From positions 1,054,001 to 1,118,000 of the forward strand of contig NZ_JAFCJI010000001.1 of the NCBI RefSeq assembly GCF_018131105.1: DNA of 64,000 nucleotides. Direction: 5' to 3'. Under the pieces are notes generated by a model. The model was not told where the DNA came from. It ran no database searches and saw only the letters and a program-made list of their open reading frames with translations. Below, piece after piece: positions 34,382 to 41,940 of the stretch (positions are counted from its first letter, which is position 1; each line of letters starts with the position of its first letter). A program made the position numbers and the translations under genes. This stretch comes from Bradyrhizobium manausense. GTDB lineage: Bacteria > Pseudomonadota > Alphaproteobacteria > Rhizobiales > Xanthobacteraceae.

Positions 34382-35959
34382 CTAGCGCCTCCTGGTGCCG
34401 AAGACGGAGGAGAAACGGGTCGCGCCATGCGAAGGCGCGGTTGGCCGCGGCGCAGGTGGTGGCGGCTCGCGCGGCGGTTCGCGGGTGACAGTCGGCGGGA
34501 GCCGGTCATAGCTGGTGCGCTGCTGGACAGGCGAAGTTGGTCTTGTGCGCGAGTCCGCCGGGGTCGGCGGGATCACGGCGCGGCTGCCGCCGCCGTCCTT
34601 GCGCGAGGACGCCCGCTTGAATTCCTCGCGCAGCGGCCACTTTGCTTTCTCAGCGGCGACTTGCACGCATTCGATCAGCGCGGTGTTCTTGGCCTCGCGC
34701 CGGTGCGCCTTCATGTCGCCGTCGCGGTAGGCGTTGAGGATCCGGAACTCCATCGGATCCATGTTGACGAGGTGCGCCAGCTTGTCCATCTGGCACTCGA
34801 TCGCAAAGTCCATTGCGGTGACGCCGAAGCCTCGCATCGCGGTCGCAGGCGTCCGATTGGTGAAGACGCAATAGACATCGCCGTAGACGTTGGGGATGGT
34901 GTAGGGGCCCGGCAGATGCGCGGCACATTTCACGGCGGCGTAGCTGGAGAGCCGCGTATAGGCGCCGCTGTCGAAAAGGGCGCGGATCTTGCGCGCGACA
35001 ATGCGGCCGTCGCGCATCACGCCGTCCTTGATGTAGATGCGTTCGGCGCCGCGGGGCGGACCATACTGCATCTCCTCCTCGCGCCCGAACACATAGCGTA
35101 CCGGCTTCCCGGTCAGCATCGCGCCGAGAATGGCGAGCGGCTCGGTCAGCGTATCGACCTTGCCGCCAAAGCCACCGCCGACGGTGCCACCGATGAAGTG
35201 GAAGGTGTTGGACGGCACGTCCAGGATTTTTGCGCAGGTGTCGACCGAGAAGAACAGCGCCTGCGTCGAGGTGTAGACGACATAACGGCCGTTGGTGTCG
35301 GGCGCAGCAATGGCGCCATTGGTCTCGGTCGGCGCATGCTCGATCGGCGACATCTGGTAGCGCTGCTCGAGCACATGGTCGGCAGTCGCCAGCGCCGCGT
35401 CGGCATCGCCGAAGCGAAGCCTCTGATGATCGTACGTCTCGTGATAGGTGAAGGTGTTCTTGGGATAGGTCTCGTTGACCACGGGCGCGCCCGGTTTCAG
35501 CGCGTCCTCGACGTCGAACACCGCCGGCAGCGGCTCGTAGTCGATTTTGACCTTGGCGACCGCCTCAAAGGCTTCGCGCTCGCTGTCGGCGACGATGGCG
35601 ACGATCGGCTCGCCCTTGTAACGGACCTTGTCGACGGCCAGCGACGGCTCGTCGTCCTTGCCGAAATTGATCAGGCTGAGTAGCGTGTTGAGATTCACCG
35701 GGACGTCGGCGCCGCGAATGATCCGTCGCACGCCGGACGAGCGCTCGGCCTCCGACGTGTCGATGCGACGAATCCGTGCATGCGCCTGCGTCGAGCGGAC
35801 GACCTTCAGGTGCAGCATGCCCTGCAGCTTGTGGTCATTGAAATAGCTCGACGTGCCCGTGACATGCCCGAGCATGTCCTGGCGCTGCGTACCCTTGCCG
35901 ATTTCCTTCAGATTGTCGTCGCGCTCGTCGGCGAAAATGTCCTTGCGCAGTTCCAGCAT
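34382..35959 (-). CDS. Xanthine dehydrogenase-family Mo-binding subunit, N-terminal half with proline-rich tail
   Basis: 525 residues. Residues 1-445 contain the aldehyde oxidase/xanthine dehydrogenase a/b hammerhead domain (GTSSYFNDHKLQGMLHLKVVRS) and the first Mo-cofactor domain, with GGTVGGGFGGK and AMRGFG. The CoxL-type AYxCSFR active-site loop is absent, so it is not a CO dehydrogenase. From about residue 448 the protein turns into a low-complexity tail rich in proline, arginine and serine and ends at TAG; the C-terminal half follows as a separate gene. The neighbouring CoxS- and CoxM-like genes supply the other subunits. Confidence 0.88.
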   Translation of the reverse strand: MLELRKDIFADERDDNLKEIGKGTQRQDMLGHVTGTSSYFNDHKLQGMLHLKVVRSTQAHARIRRIDTSEAERSSGVRRIIRGADVPVNLNTLLSLINFGKDDEPSLAVDKVRYKGEPIVAIVADSEREAFEAVAKVKIDYEPLPAVFDVEDALKPGAPVVNETYPKNTFTYHETYDHQRLRFGDADAALATADHVLEQRYQMSPIEHAPTETNGAIAAPDTNGRYVVYTSTQALFFSVDTCAKILDVPSNTFHFIGGTVGGGFGGKVDTLTEPLAILGAMLTGKPVRYVFGREEEMQYGPPRGAERIYIKDGVMRDGRIVARKIRALFDSGAYTRLSSYAAVKCAAHLPGPYTIPNVYGDVYCVFTNRTPATAMRGFGVTAMDFAIECQMDKLAHLVNMDPMEFRILNAYRDGDMKAHRREAKNTALIECVQVAAEKAKWPLREEFKRASSRKDGGGSRAVIPPTPADSRTRPTSPVQQRTSYDRLPPTVTREPPREPPPPAPRPTAPSHGATRFSSVFGTRRR

Positions 35960-35971
35960 GGTCGCGTTCCC

Positions 35972-36448
35972 TTACGCGCTGACCCGGCCGCCAGCGGCGG
36001 CGAGGATGGCATTGATGATCGGCTCGTAGCCGGTGCAGCGGCAGATGTTGCCGGAGATCGCCTCGACGACCTCGTCGCGGCTAGGTGAGGGATTGCGGTC
36101 GAGCAGGGCCTTTGCGGCCATCAGCACCCCCGGGGTGCAATAGCCGCATTGAGCCGCGAAATTGTCGGCGAAGGCCCGCTGCAGCGGATGCAGGTTTGGG
36201 CCCTGCTTCATGCCGTCGAGCGTTTCGATGGAGCGGCCTGCAACTGTCTCCGCCAGCGTCAGGCATGAGAGGTGAAGTTCCCCGTCTATCAGCACGCTGC
36301 AGGTGCCGCAGCCGCCCTGGCCGCAACCGAATTTGGGTGTCATGTCGCCGATCAGCTCGCGCAGCGCGACCAGCAGATTGGTGCCGCCATCGACGAAGAT
36401 CGCGACGTCGCGGCCGTTGTGACGAAATTGCAGGGGTATCTTGGACAT
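35972..36448 (-). CDS. [2Fe-2S] small subunit of a molybdenum hydroxylase (CoxS-like)
   Basis: 158 residues. The plant-ferredoxin-type cluster is bound by CGQGGCGTC followed by a cysteine in LHLSCLTLAE. The second cluster is bound by CGYCTPG and CRCTGYEP. This matches the small subunit of the CoxMSL/XDH family. It lies 6 bp after the FAD subunit and 12 bp before the Mo subunit, the usual M-S-L order. Confidence 0.95.
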   Translation of the reverse strand: MSKIPLQFRHNGRDVAIFVDGGTNLLVALRELIGDMTPKFGCGQGGCGTCSVLIDGELHLSCLTLAETVAGRSIETLDGMKQGPNLHPLQRAFADNFAAQCGYCTPGVLMAAKALLDRNPSPSRDEVVEAISGNICRCTGYEPIINAILAAAGGRVSA

Positions 36449-36454
36449 AACAGT

Positions 36455-37273
36455 CTATTCCTGACCGGACAGCAGGCGGCGCAGATGAACGCCGACGATC
36501 TCGCGGCGATACCAGGCGCTGCCGAGCGCGTTGTCGGATGGCGATGTTCCTTCGGTGGCGGCGGATGCGGCCGCCGCAATGGTCGCGGCGTCCAGCGAGC
36601 GCCCCTCCAGCGCGCGCTCGGCGGCGCGGGCGCGGATCTGCGTCGGTGCCATCGAGCCCAGCGCGATCCGGGCACCCGCGATCCGGCCGCCTGAGATAGG
36701 CAGATGCGCAGCAAGCGTGATGACCGAACCGCCCTTCGGCTTGATGCGGGCGATCTTGCGATAGCGGAATGCCTCGGTGCTTACGGGCCGCGTGCAGGAG
36801 ACTGAAAGGACTAATGTCCCGGCCTGTCGCTCGCGCGCCTGCAGGAATTCCTCGATCGGGATGTCGCGGGCCCCGAACCCGCCAGCGACGGCTACGGTGG
36901 CGTCGAGCGCCAGCAGCGCGACGGTGAAATCGCCGTAAGGGTTGGGCGCGAAGAGATTGCCGCCGATGGTTCCCATGTTGCGCACGGCGGGGCCGCCGAT
37001 TGAGCGGGCTGGGGCATGCAGGAAGCCGAGGTCACGCTCGGCGAGGACGCGCGCGAAGGTGATGCCGGCGCCCAGTGTCACGCGTGGGCCGGATGCATCG
37101 ATCCGGGTCAGCGCCTGGTCCTGGGCGCGGACCACGCTTGAAATCGACACGTCGCCCTCGTTCAGGGCTCGCATCACCAGCGTGCCGCCGCCGAGATAGC
37201 GCGCGCTGCGGTCCGAGGACAGCACCCCGGCTGCCTCGCTGGCGCTCGCAAACGTCTTCACTGTTACGGCCAT
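36455..37273 (-). CDS. FAD-binding subunit of a molybdenum hydroxylase (CoxM-like)
   Basis: 272 residues. FAD pyrophosphate binding is shown by YLGGGTLVM near residue 28 and by RNMGTIGGNL near residue 110, both diagnostic of the CoxM/XdhB domain. It passes electrons from the Fe-S subunit to the final acceptor. It abuts the SRPBCC gene upstream (stop to start with no gap) and precedes the Fe-S subunit. Confidence 0.93.
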   Translation of the reverse strand: MAVTVKTFASASEAAGVLSSDRSARYLGGGTLVMRALNEGDVSISSVVRAQDQALTRIDASGPRVTLGAGITFARVLAERDLGFLHAPARSIGGPAVRNMGTIGGNLFAPNPYGDFTVALLALDATVAVAGGFGARDIPIEEFLQARERQAGTLVLSVSCTRPVSTEAFRYRKIARIKPKGGSVITLAAHLPISGGRIAGARIALGSMAPTQIRARAAERALEGRSLDAATIAAAASAATEGTSPSDNALGSAWYRREIVGVHLRRLLSGQE

Positions 37274-37717
37274 CTAGGCGGCCTCCTTCAAATGCCGGCG
37301 GATTGCCTCGAACCCGGCCTGATAGATGTCTTCCGCGACCATGTGGGTGATGCGGTCGCGGTCTTCCGGCCTGGTCGTGAAGCGCGACTCCCAGTGCCAG
37401 AAGGTGCGATCACCGTCGGTGACCGGCAGCAGGCGGACATGGGCGACATAGTTGAACATCGGGATCGGCGTATCGAGCAGGCAGTAGCTGAAGCTCTGTT
37501 CGAGATCGGACAGCGCCAGCAATTGCTCGCGCAACTCGGCACCATCCTTCAGCTTGAAGCGCCTGACGCAGCCGATCTTGTCGGACGAATGCGCGCGCTC
37601 GATCGAGGAGGTCGCAACCGCCGGATGCCAGCGGTCGTGCCCGTTGAAATCGCGCAGCATCGACCACGCCGCATCGGTTGGCGCATCCAGGATCGTGCTT
37701 TTGACGATATGCGGCAC
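37274..37717 (-). CDS. SRPBCC-family protein 1 (polyketide cyclase/CoxG-like)
   Basis: 147 residues. The START-like fold is recognised from VWSMLRDFNGHDRWHP-type opening (here AAWSMLRDFNGHDRWHPAV) and the closing long helix GFEAIRRHLKE. These proteins bind hydrophobic ligands. CoxG relatives help anchor CO dehydrogenase to the membrane. It is a tandem paralogue of the gene just upstream, and both precede the FAD subunit, so a role in delivery of substrate or docking of the Mo enzyme is plausible. Confidence 0.82.
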   Translation of the reverse strand: MPHIVKSTILDAPTDAAWSMLRDFNGHDRWHPAVATSSIERAHSSDKIGCVRRFKLKDGAELREQLLALSDLEQSFSYCLLDTPIPMFNYVAHVRLLPVTDGDRTFWHWESRFTTRPEDRDRITHMVAEDIYQAGFEAIRRHLKEAA

Positions 37718-37722
37718 GGCTG

Positions 37723-38160
37723 TCAGCCTCCGAACACGCGCTTGAGGGCGTCAAAGCCGCCCTGGAACACGCCACCGCCGATGTTGCCGACCAGTTCGGT
37801 CTCCCGTTCCGGTGCGCAGTCGAACTCGGCGGTCCATTCGACGAAGGTCTGGTCACCATCGGTGACAGGGGTCAGCCGCAAGGTCGCGACATAGTTCTCG
37901 ACGCCCATCGGGGATTCCAGGATGGAGTAGGTGCAGAACATGTCGTAGTCGGAGAGGCCGAGCAGCTTCTCGCGGATACGGTCGCCGTTGCGCAGGCGAA
38001 AGTCGCGTACACATCCGATCTTGTCCGAGGGCTCGCCGCCCTCGATGCGGCTTTCGGCGATCGCGGGATGCCAGTTCGGCAGTCCGTTGAAATCGCGCAC
38101 CCGCGCCCAGACGCGGTCGTTGCGCGCATTGACGACGGTGGAGACGTAGACGCGGGGCAT
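37723..38160 (-). CDS. SRPBCC-family protein 2 (polyketide cyclase/CoxG-like)
   Basis: 145 residues, similar along its whole length to the following gene: RDFNGLPNWHPAIAESRIE corresponds to RDFNGHDRWHPAVATSSIE, and SDKIGCVRDFRL to SDKIGCVRRFKL. The pair therefore arose by tandem duplication and may act as a heterodimer or on two related ligands. It starts 10 bp after the flotillin stop. Confidence 0.82.
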   Translation of the reverse strand: MPRVYVSTVVNARNDRVWARVRDFNGLPNWHPAIAESRIEGGEPSDKIGCVRDFRLRNGDRIREKLLGLSDYDMFCTYSILESPMGVENYVATLRLTPVTDGDQTFVEWTAEFDCAPERETELVGNIGGGVFQGGFDALKRVFGG

Positions 38161-38170
38161 GGGTCAGACC

Positions 38171-41077
38171 TCAGCTCTTCTTGCGCGGACCGCGTTCGGC
38201 CGGCGGTTCGCCGCCGCCCTCGGCCGCTGGCGGGGACGCCGCCGGCTTGTCGCCGCCACCACCACCCTTGCGCGCGGACTCCTTGATGCCCTGCATGTCG
38301 CGGGCCTCGCGGATCAGGCCCGGCATCTTGGCGAGGCTGCCGCCCTCGACGCCGATGTCCGAGAGGAGGGAATCGATCAGCGGTGCCTGCACTCGGTAGC
38401 GCAGCGCGGAGTCGATCACCTCGTCGGTGGCGCTGCGCCCGCCGTTGCCGCCGCCGCCATTGCCGTTGAGCCCGTCCACCTGGAGGATGCGGATGCCTTC
38501 GATCTTCTCCATCGGCTTGACGCTCTCGCGCACGATGCCCTCGATCCGGTCGAGCAGCTTGCGGCGGAACAGCGAGTAGCGGGCCTGGTCGGTGAGCACG
38601 TTTTCGGCCTCGTTGAGCATGCGCTGTGCCTCGGCCTCGACGGCCGCACGCACACGCTCGGCTTCGGCGGCAATCCGGGTTTCCTCGGCCTGCTTCTCGG
38701 CGAGCAGCACCTCGACAGTCTTGCGGCGCTTTGCGATCTCGCTTTCGCGTGCAGTGACGACCCTCTCGGCGGCCTCGGTGGCGCGGATGCGCGCTTCCTC
38801 AGCGGCAGCGCGCGCCGCTGACTCTTCGAGCGACTTTTGATGGATGGCGATCGCCTTCTCCATCAGGACCGTCTCAACCTCCTTCTCGCGGTTGACTTCG
38901 AGCTTGCGCAATTCGCGTTCGCGGCCGATGCGGGCTTCGTCGAGGCCGCGGTCGGATGCGATGCGCGCGCGTTCCACTTCCTCGCGGGAGGCGATCTCGG
39001 CCTCCTGCAGTGATTGGACGCGGGCGACCTCGAGCTGCTCGATCGAGCGGCGCCGTTCGAGGCGGGCGGCTTCCAGCGCCTGCTCGCGCGAGACGTCGGT
39101 GGTCTCGACCTCCTTGCGGGCGACGATCTCGGCCTGCCGAACCTGGCGGTCGGCGTCGATCCGCTCGGACTTCTTGGCGGAGAGGGCGATGACGCGGTCC
39201 TCGTCGGCAATCTCGATCGCCTTCTTTTGCTCGATGTTGAGCACCTCGCGCTTCTTGGAGGAGGTGATCCGCTCCGCCTCGAGCGCCAGATCGACCACGA
39301 TGCGCTGCCGTTCGATCGCGTCGCGCCGTTTTAGTTCGGCCGCCTCCAGCACGCCGGTGCGTTCGATTTCGAGCGACCGCGTATCGCGCTCGGCCTGGAT
39401 GCGCTCGGCCGCGACGGCCTTCTCCTGGGCGATGCGGGCCGCCTCGATCGCCTCGCGGGAGGCAATGTCCGCTTCCTCGACGGCGCGGTTGCGGGCGATC
39501 TCCAGCGAGCGGACGCGCTCCTCCTGGGCGATCCGCGAGGCCTCCGTGGTCTCCCGCGCCGCAATGCCGGCGACTTCGAGTGTCTGGTTGCGCTCGATCT
39601 CAAGCTGCCTTGTATTCTGCTCGGCCGCAATGCGCTCGGCGGCGAGCGTTCGCTCGCGGGCGATGCGGGCGGCCTCGACGGCACGCTGCGCCTCGATCTC
39701 AGCCTCCTGGATCGTACGAACCTGCTGGATCTCCAGCGCGCGGGTCCGCTCGTCGGAGGAGATGCGCTCGACATTGACGATCATCGTTTGCGCGATGCGG
39801 GCCTTTTCGGTGGCTTCGCGGGCGGCGATCTCGGCCTCGTCGACGGCGCGGGTGCGCTCGATCTCGCGGCGGCGCGTCTCTTCCTCATTGGCGATGCGGG
39901 CGTCGGTGACGACGCGGTCTTGCTGGATCCGGGCCTTCTCGATGGCTTCGCGGGCCGCGATCTCGGCTTCCTCGACGGTGCGCATCCGCTCGATCTCGCG
40001 CTGGCGGACCTCGCGTTCGCTGGCAATCCGTGTCGTGTCGATCGAACGCTGGTTGGCGATGCGGGTCTTTTCGATCTCCTCGCGTGCCAGAAGCTCCTTT
40101 TCCTCGATAGTGCGGGTGCGCTCGATCTCTTTCTGCCGCGTCTCGCGTTCGGAGGCGATGCGCGCTTCGGCAATCGCCTGCTCATTGGATATCCGCGCGC
40201 GCTCGATCGCCTCGCGCGCAGAAATCTGGGCCTGCTCCGCCTCGGTTTCGCGCAGGGCGCGTTCCCGGGCGACTTCGGTGCGCTGGAGCGCGCGGCGCAT
40301 CTCGATGTCGCGTTCCTGTTCCAGCCGCGCGGTCTCGCTCTCGCGCTCGATCTCCAGGGCCTGCCGTTCCGCTTCGAGATTGCGGGTGCGGATCTTGATC
40401 ATCGAATCCTGCTCGATGTCGTTGCGCAGCTTGCGCCGCGCTTCGATGTCCTCCATCAGCCGGGTCAGACCTTCGGCGTCGAAGCGGTTCGAGGGGTTGA
40501 AGAATTCGAGGTCGGTCTGGTCGAGATCGGTGATGGCGACCGATTCCAGCTCGAGACCGTTCTGGGCGAGCGCTTCGGCCGCATTGGTCTTGACGCGCGC
40601 GACATAATCGCCGCGGCGTTCATGCATCTCCTCCATGGTCATTTCGGAGGCGACCGAGCGGATCGCCGAGATGAACTTGCCGGCCAGCAGCGTGTGGAGC
40701 TGTTCCGGCTCCATGGTGCGGCGTCCCAGGGTGGCGGCCGCAATCGAGACGGCTTCGCGGGTCGGCTGCACGCGGACATAGAAGTCGGCCTCGATGTCGA
40801 CGCGCATCCGGTCGCGGGTGATCACCGCATCCTGCCTGGAGCGTACGATGCCCATCGGTAGAACGTTCATGTTGACCGGCGTGTAGGCGTGGATGAAGGG
40901 CAGCACGAAGGCGCCGCCGTTGATCACCACGCGCTCGCCGAGAAATCCGGTCCGGACGAACGAGACCTCCTTGGAGGAGCGGTGATAGAGCCAGTTGACG
41001 ATGTAGACGCCAACCACGATCACGATAACAGCGACGATCAGCCAGAGGATGAGCTCGCCGACCAGGATCCCTGACAT
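38171..41077 (-). CDS. Flotillin-like SPFH protein with long coiled-coil repeats
   Basis: 968 residues from the ATG at 41077, preceded by GGGAGGG; the frame remains open upstream but is covered by the next gene. One membrane segment (residues 8-30) is followed by the SPFH/band-7 domain (to about 215). A very long charged helical region comes next, in which a 44-residue unit beginning like TRxxEIERTRTVEEAEIAARE recurs from residue 269 to 609. The C-terminus has a glycine-rich stretch and a basic end (GPRKKS). Flotillins oligomerise on the membrane and organise microdomains; usual bacterial members are 450-700 residues, so this one is long. Confidence 0.88.
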   Translation of the reverse strand: MSGILVGELILWLIVAVIVIVVGVYIVNWLYHRSSKEVSFVRTGFLGERVVINGGAFVLPFIHAYTPVNMNVLPMGIVRSRQDAVITRDRMRVDIEADFYVRVQPTREAVSIAAATLGRRTMEPEQLHTLLAGKFISAIRSVASEMTMEEMHERRGDYVARVKTNAAEALAQNGLELESVAITDLDQTDLEFFNPSNRFDAEGLTRLMEDIEARRKLRNDIEQDSMIKIRTRNLEAERQALEIERESETARLEQERDIEMRRALQRTEVARERALRETEAEQAQISAREAIERARISNEQAIAEARIASERETRQKEIERTRTIEEKELLAREEIEKTRIANQRSIDTTRIASEREVRQREIERMRTVEEAEIAAREAIEKARIQQDRVVTDARIANEEETRRREIERTRAVDEAEIAAREATEKARIAQTMIVNVERISSDERTRALEIQQVRTIQEAEIEAQRAVEAARIARERTLAAERIAAEQNTRQLEIERNQTLEVAGIAARETTEASRIAQEERVRSLEIARNRAVEEADIASREAIEAARIAQEKAVAAERIQAERDTRSLEIERTGVLEAAELKRRDAIERQRIVVDLALEAERITSSKKREVLNIEQKKAIEIADEDRVIALSAKKSERIDADRQVRQAEIVARKEVETTDVSREQALEAARLERRRSIEQLEVARVQSLQEAEIASREEVERARIASDRGLDEARIGRERELRKLEVNREKEVETVLMEKAIAIHQKSLEESAARAAAEEARIRATEAAERVVTARESEIAKRRKTVEVLLAEKQAEETRIAAEAERVRAAVEAEAQRMLNEAENVLTDQARYSLFRRKLLDRIEGIVRESVKPMEKIEGIRILQVDGLNGNGGGGNGGRSATDEVIDSALRYRVQAPLIDSLLSDIGVEGGSLAKMPGLIREARDMQGIKESARKGGGGGDKPAASPPAAEGGGEPPAERGPRKKS
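39251..40273 (-). repeat. Tandem 132-bp (44-residue) repeats within the flotillin gene
   Basis: Eight consecutive units encode residues 269-609. Seven are exactly 44 residues (starts 269, 313, 357, 401, 445, 522, 566) and one (489-521) is 33, that is, shorter by exactly 11. Each unit carries an (A/E)EI..ARE...E.(A)RI core. Multiples of 11 fit a hendecad coiled coil. More degenerate repetition continues to about residue 720. Confidence 0.85.
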
Positions 41078-41103
41078 GTTTCCCTCCCTCAATCTTGCAG
41101 GCG

Positions 41104-41937
41104 TTATCGCGCGCCGATCGCCTTGAATTTTCGAACCTGTTCCGTCAGCGCCCGCTCCACAGGCAGCCGCTCCATCGAAGAGGCGCCGTAGAAACCGTGG
41201 CAATAGCGGGTGTTCTTCATGATGAAATCGGCGTCCGCGGGATCCGCGATCGGACCACCATGGGCGAGCACCAGAATGTCCGGATTGACGCTTAGCGCCG
41301 CGGAGGCCCAGGTGTCGATGCGTGCCGGGCAGTCTTTCAGCTTGGGCGCGGTCTGCGCGCCGATCGTGCCGCCGGTCGTCAGGCCCATGTGGCAGACGAT
41401 GATATCGGCGCCGGCGATCGCCATTGCGGCCGCTTCCTTCTCGCTGAAGACGTAGGGCGTCGTCAGCAAATCCTTCTCGCGCGCTTTCGCAATCATGTCG
41501 ATCTCGAGCGCGTAGGACATGCCGGTTTCTTCCAAATTGGCGCGGAAGAGTCCGTCGATCAGCCCGACGGTCGGAAAGTTCTGCACGCCTGCAAACCCGA
41601 TCGCCTTGAGCTGGTCGAGGAACACGTCCATGTCGCGGAACGGATCGGTGCCGTTGACGCCGGCCAGCACAGGCGTCTTGCTGACGACGGGCAAGACTTC
41701 GCCGGCCATCTCCAGCACGATGGCGTTTGCGTCCCCGTAAGGCATCAGCCCGGCGAGCGAGCCGCGACCGGCCATGCGGTAGCGACCGGAATTGTAGATC
41801 ACGATGAGATCGACGCCGCCGGCTTCCTCGCACTTGGCCGACAGGCCGGTGCCGGCACCGCCGCCGACGATCGGCTCGCCGCGCTTCGCCATCTCGCGAA
41901 ACCGCTTCAGCAGTGCTGCGCGTTCAAACCGGGCCAT
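41104..41937 (-). CDS. PEP-hydrolase-like TIM-barrel protein (Tm-1 C-terminal domain homologue)
   Basis: 277 residues. It reads [24 protein letters not shown] at the N-terminus and contains [29 protein letters not shown] and [13 protein letters not shown], features of the phosphoenolpyruvate-hydrolase-like TIM-barrel family. In the plant resistance protein Tm-1 this domain follows a UPF0261 domain. Here the UPF0261 domain is in the gene immediately upstream (3 bp away), fused to an ABC ATPase. The biochemical role of this pair in bacteria is not established. Confidence 0.83.
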   Translation of the reverse strand: MARFERAALLKRFREMAKRGEPIVGGGAGTGLSAKCEEAGGVDLIVIYNSGRYRMAGRGSLAGLMPYGDANAIVLEMAGEVLPVVSKTPVLAGVNGTDPFRDMDVFLDQLKAIGFAGVQNFPTVGLIDGLFRANLEETGMSYALEIDMIAKAREKDLLTTPYVFSEKEAAAMAIAGADIIVCHMGLTTGGTIGAQTAPKLKDCPARIDTWASAALSVNPDILVLAHGGPIADPADADFIMKNTRYCHGFYGASSMERLPVERALTEQVRKFKAIGAR

Positions 41938-41940
41938 CGG

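Noticed and set aside
33359..37273. Carbon monoxide dehydrogenase (CoxMSL)
   Set aside because: Subunit order and CoxD/CoxE neighbours fit, but the AYxCSFR loop of the CO-oxidising large subunit is absent.
39251..40273. The repeated tract as a CRISPR array or assembly artefact
   Set aside because: The units are coding, diverged from each other, contiguous without spacers and stay in frame.
38844..40607. A 587-residue serine/arginine-rich frame opposite the flotillin repeats
   Set aside because: Its repetitiveness simply mirrors the flotillin coiled coil; there is no independent start signal or known family.
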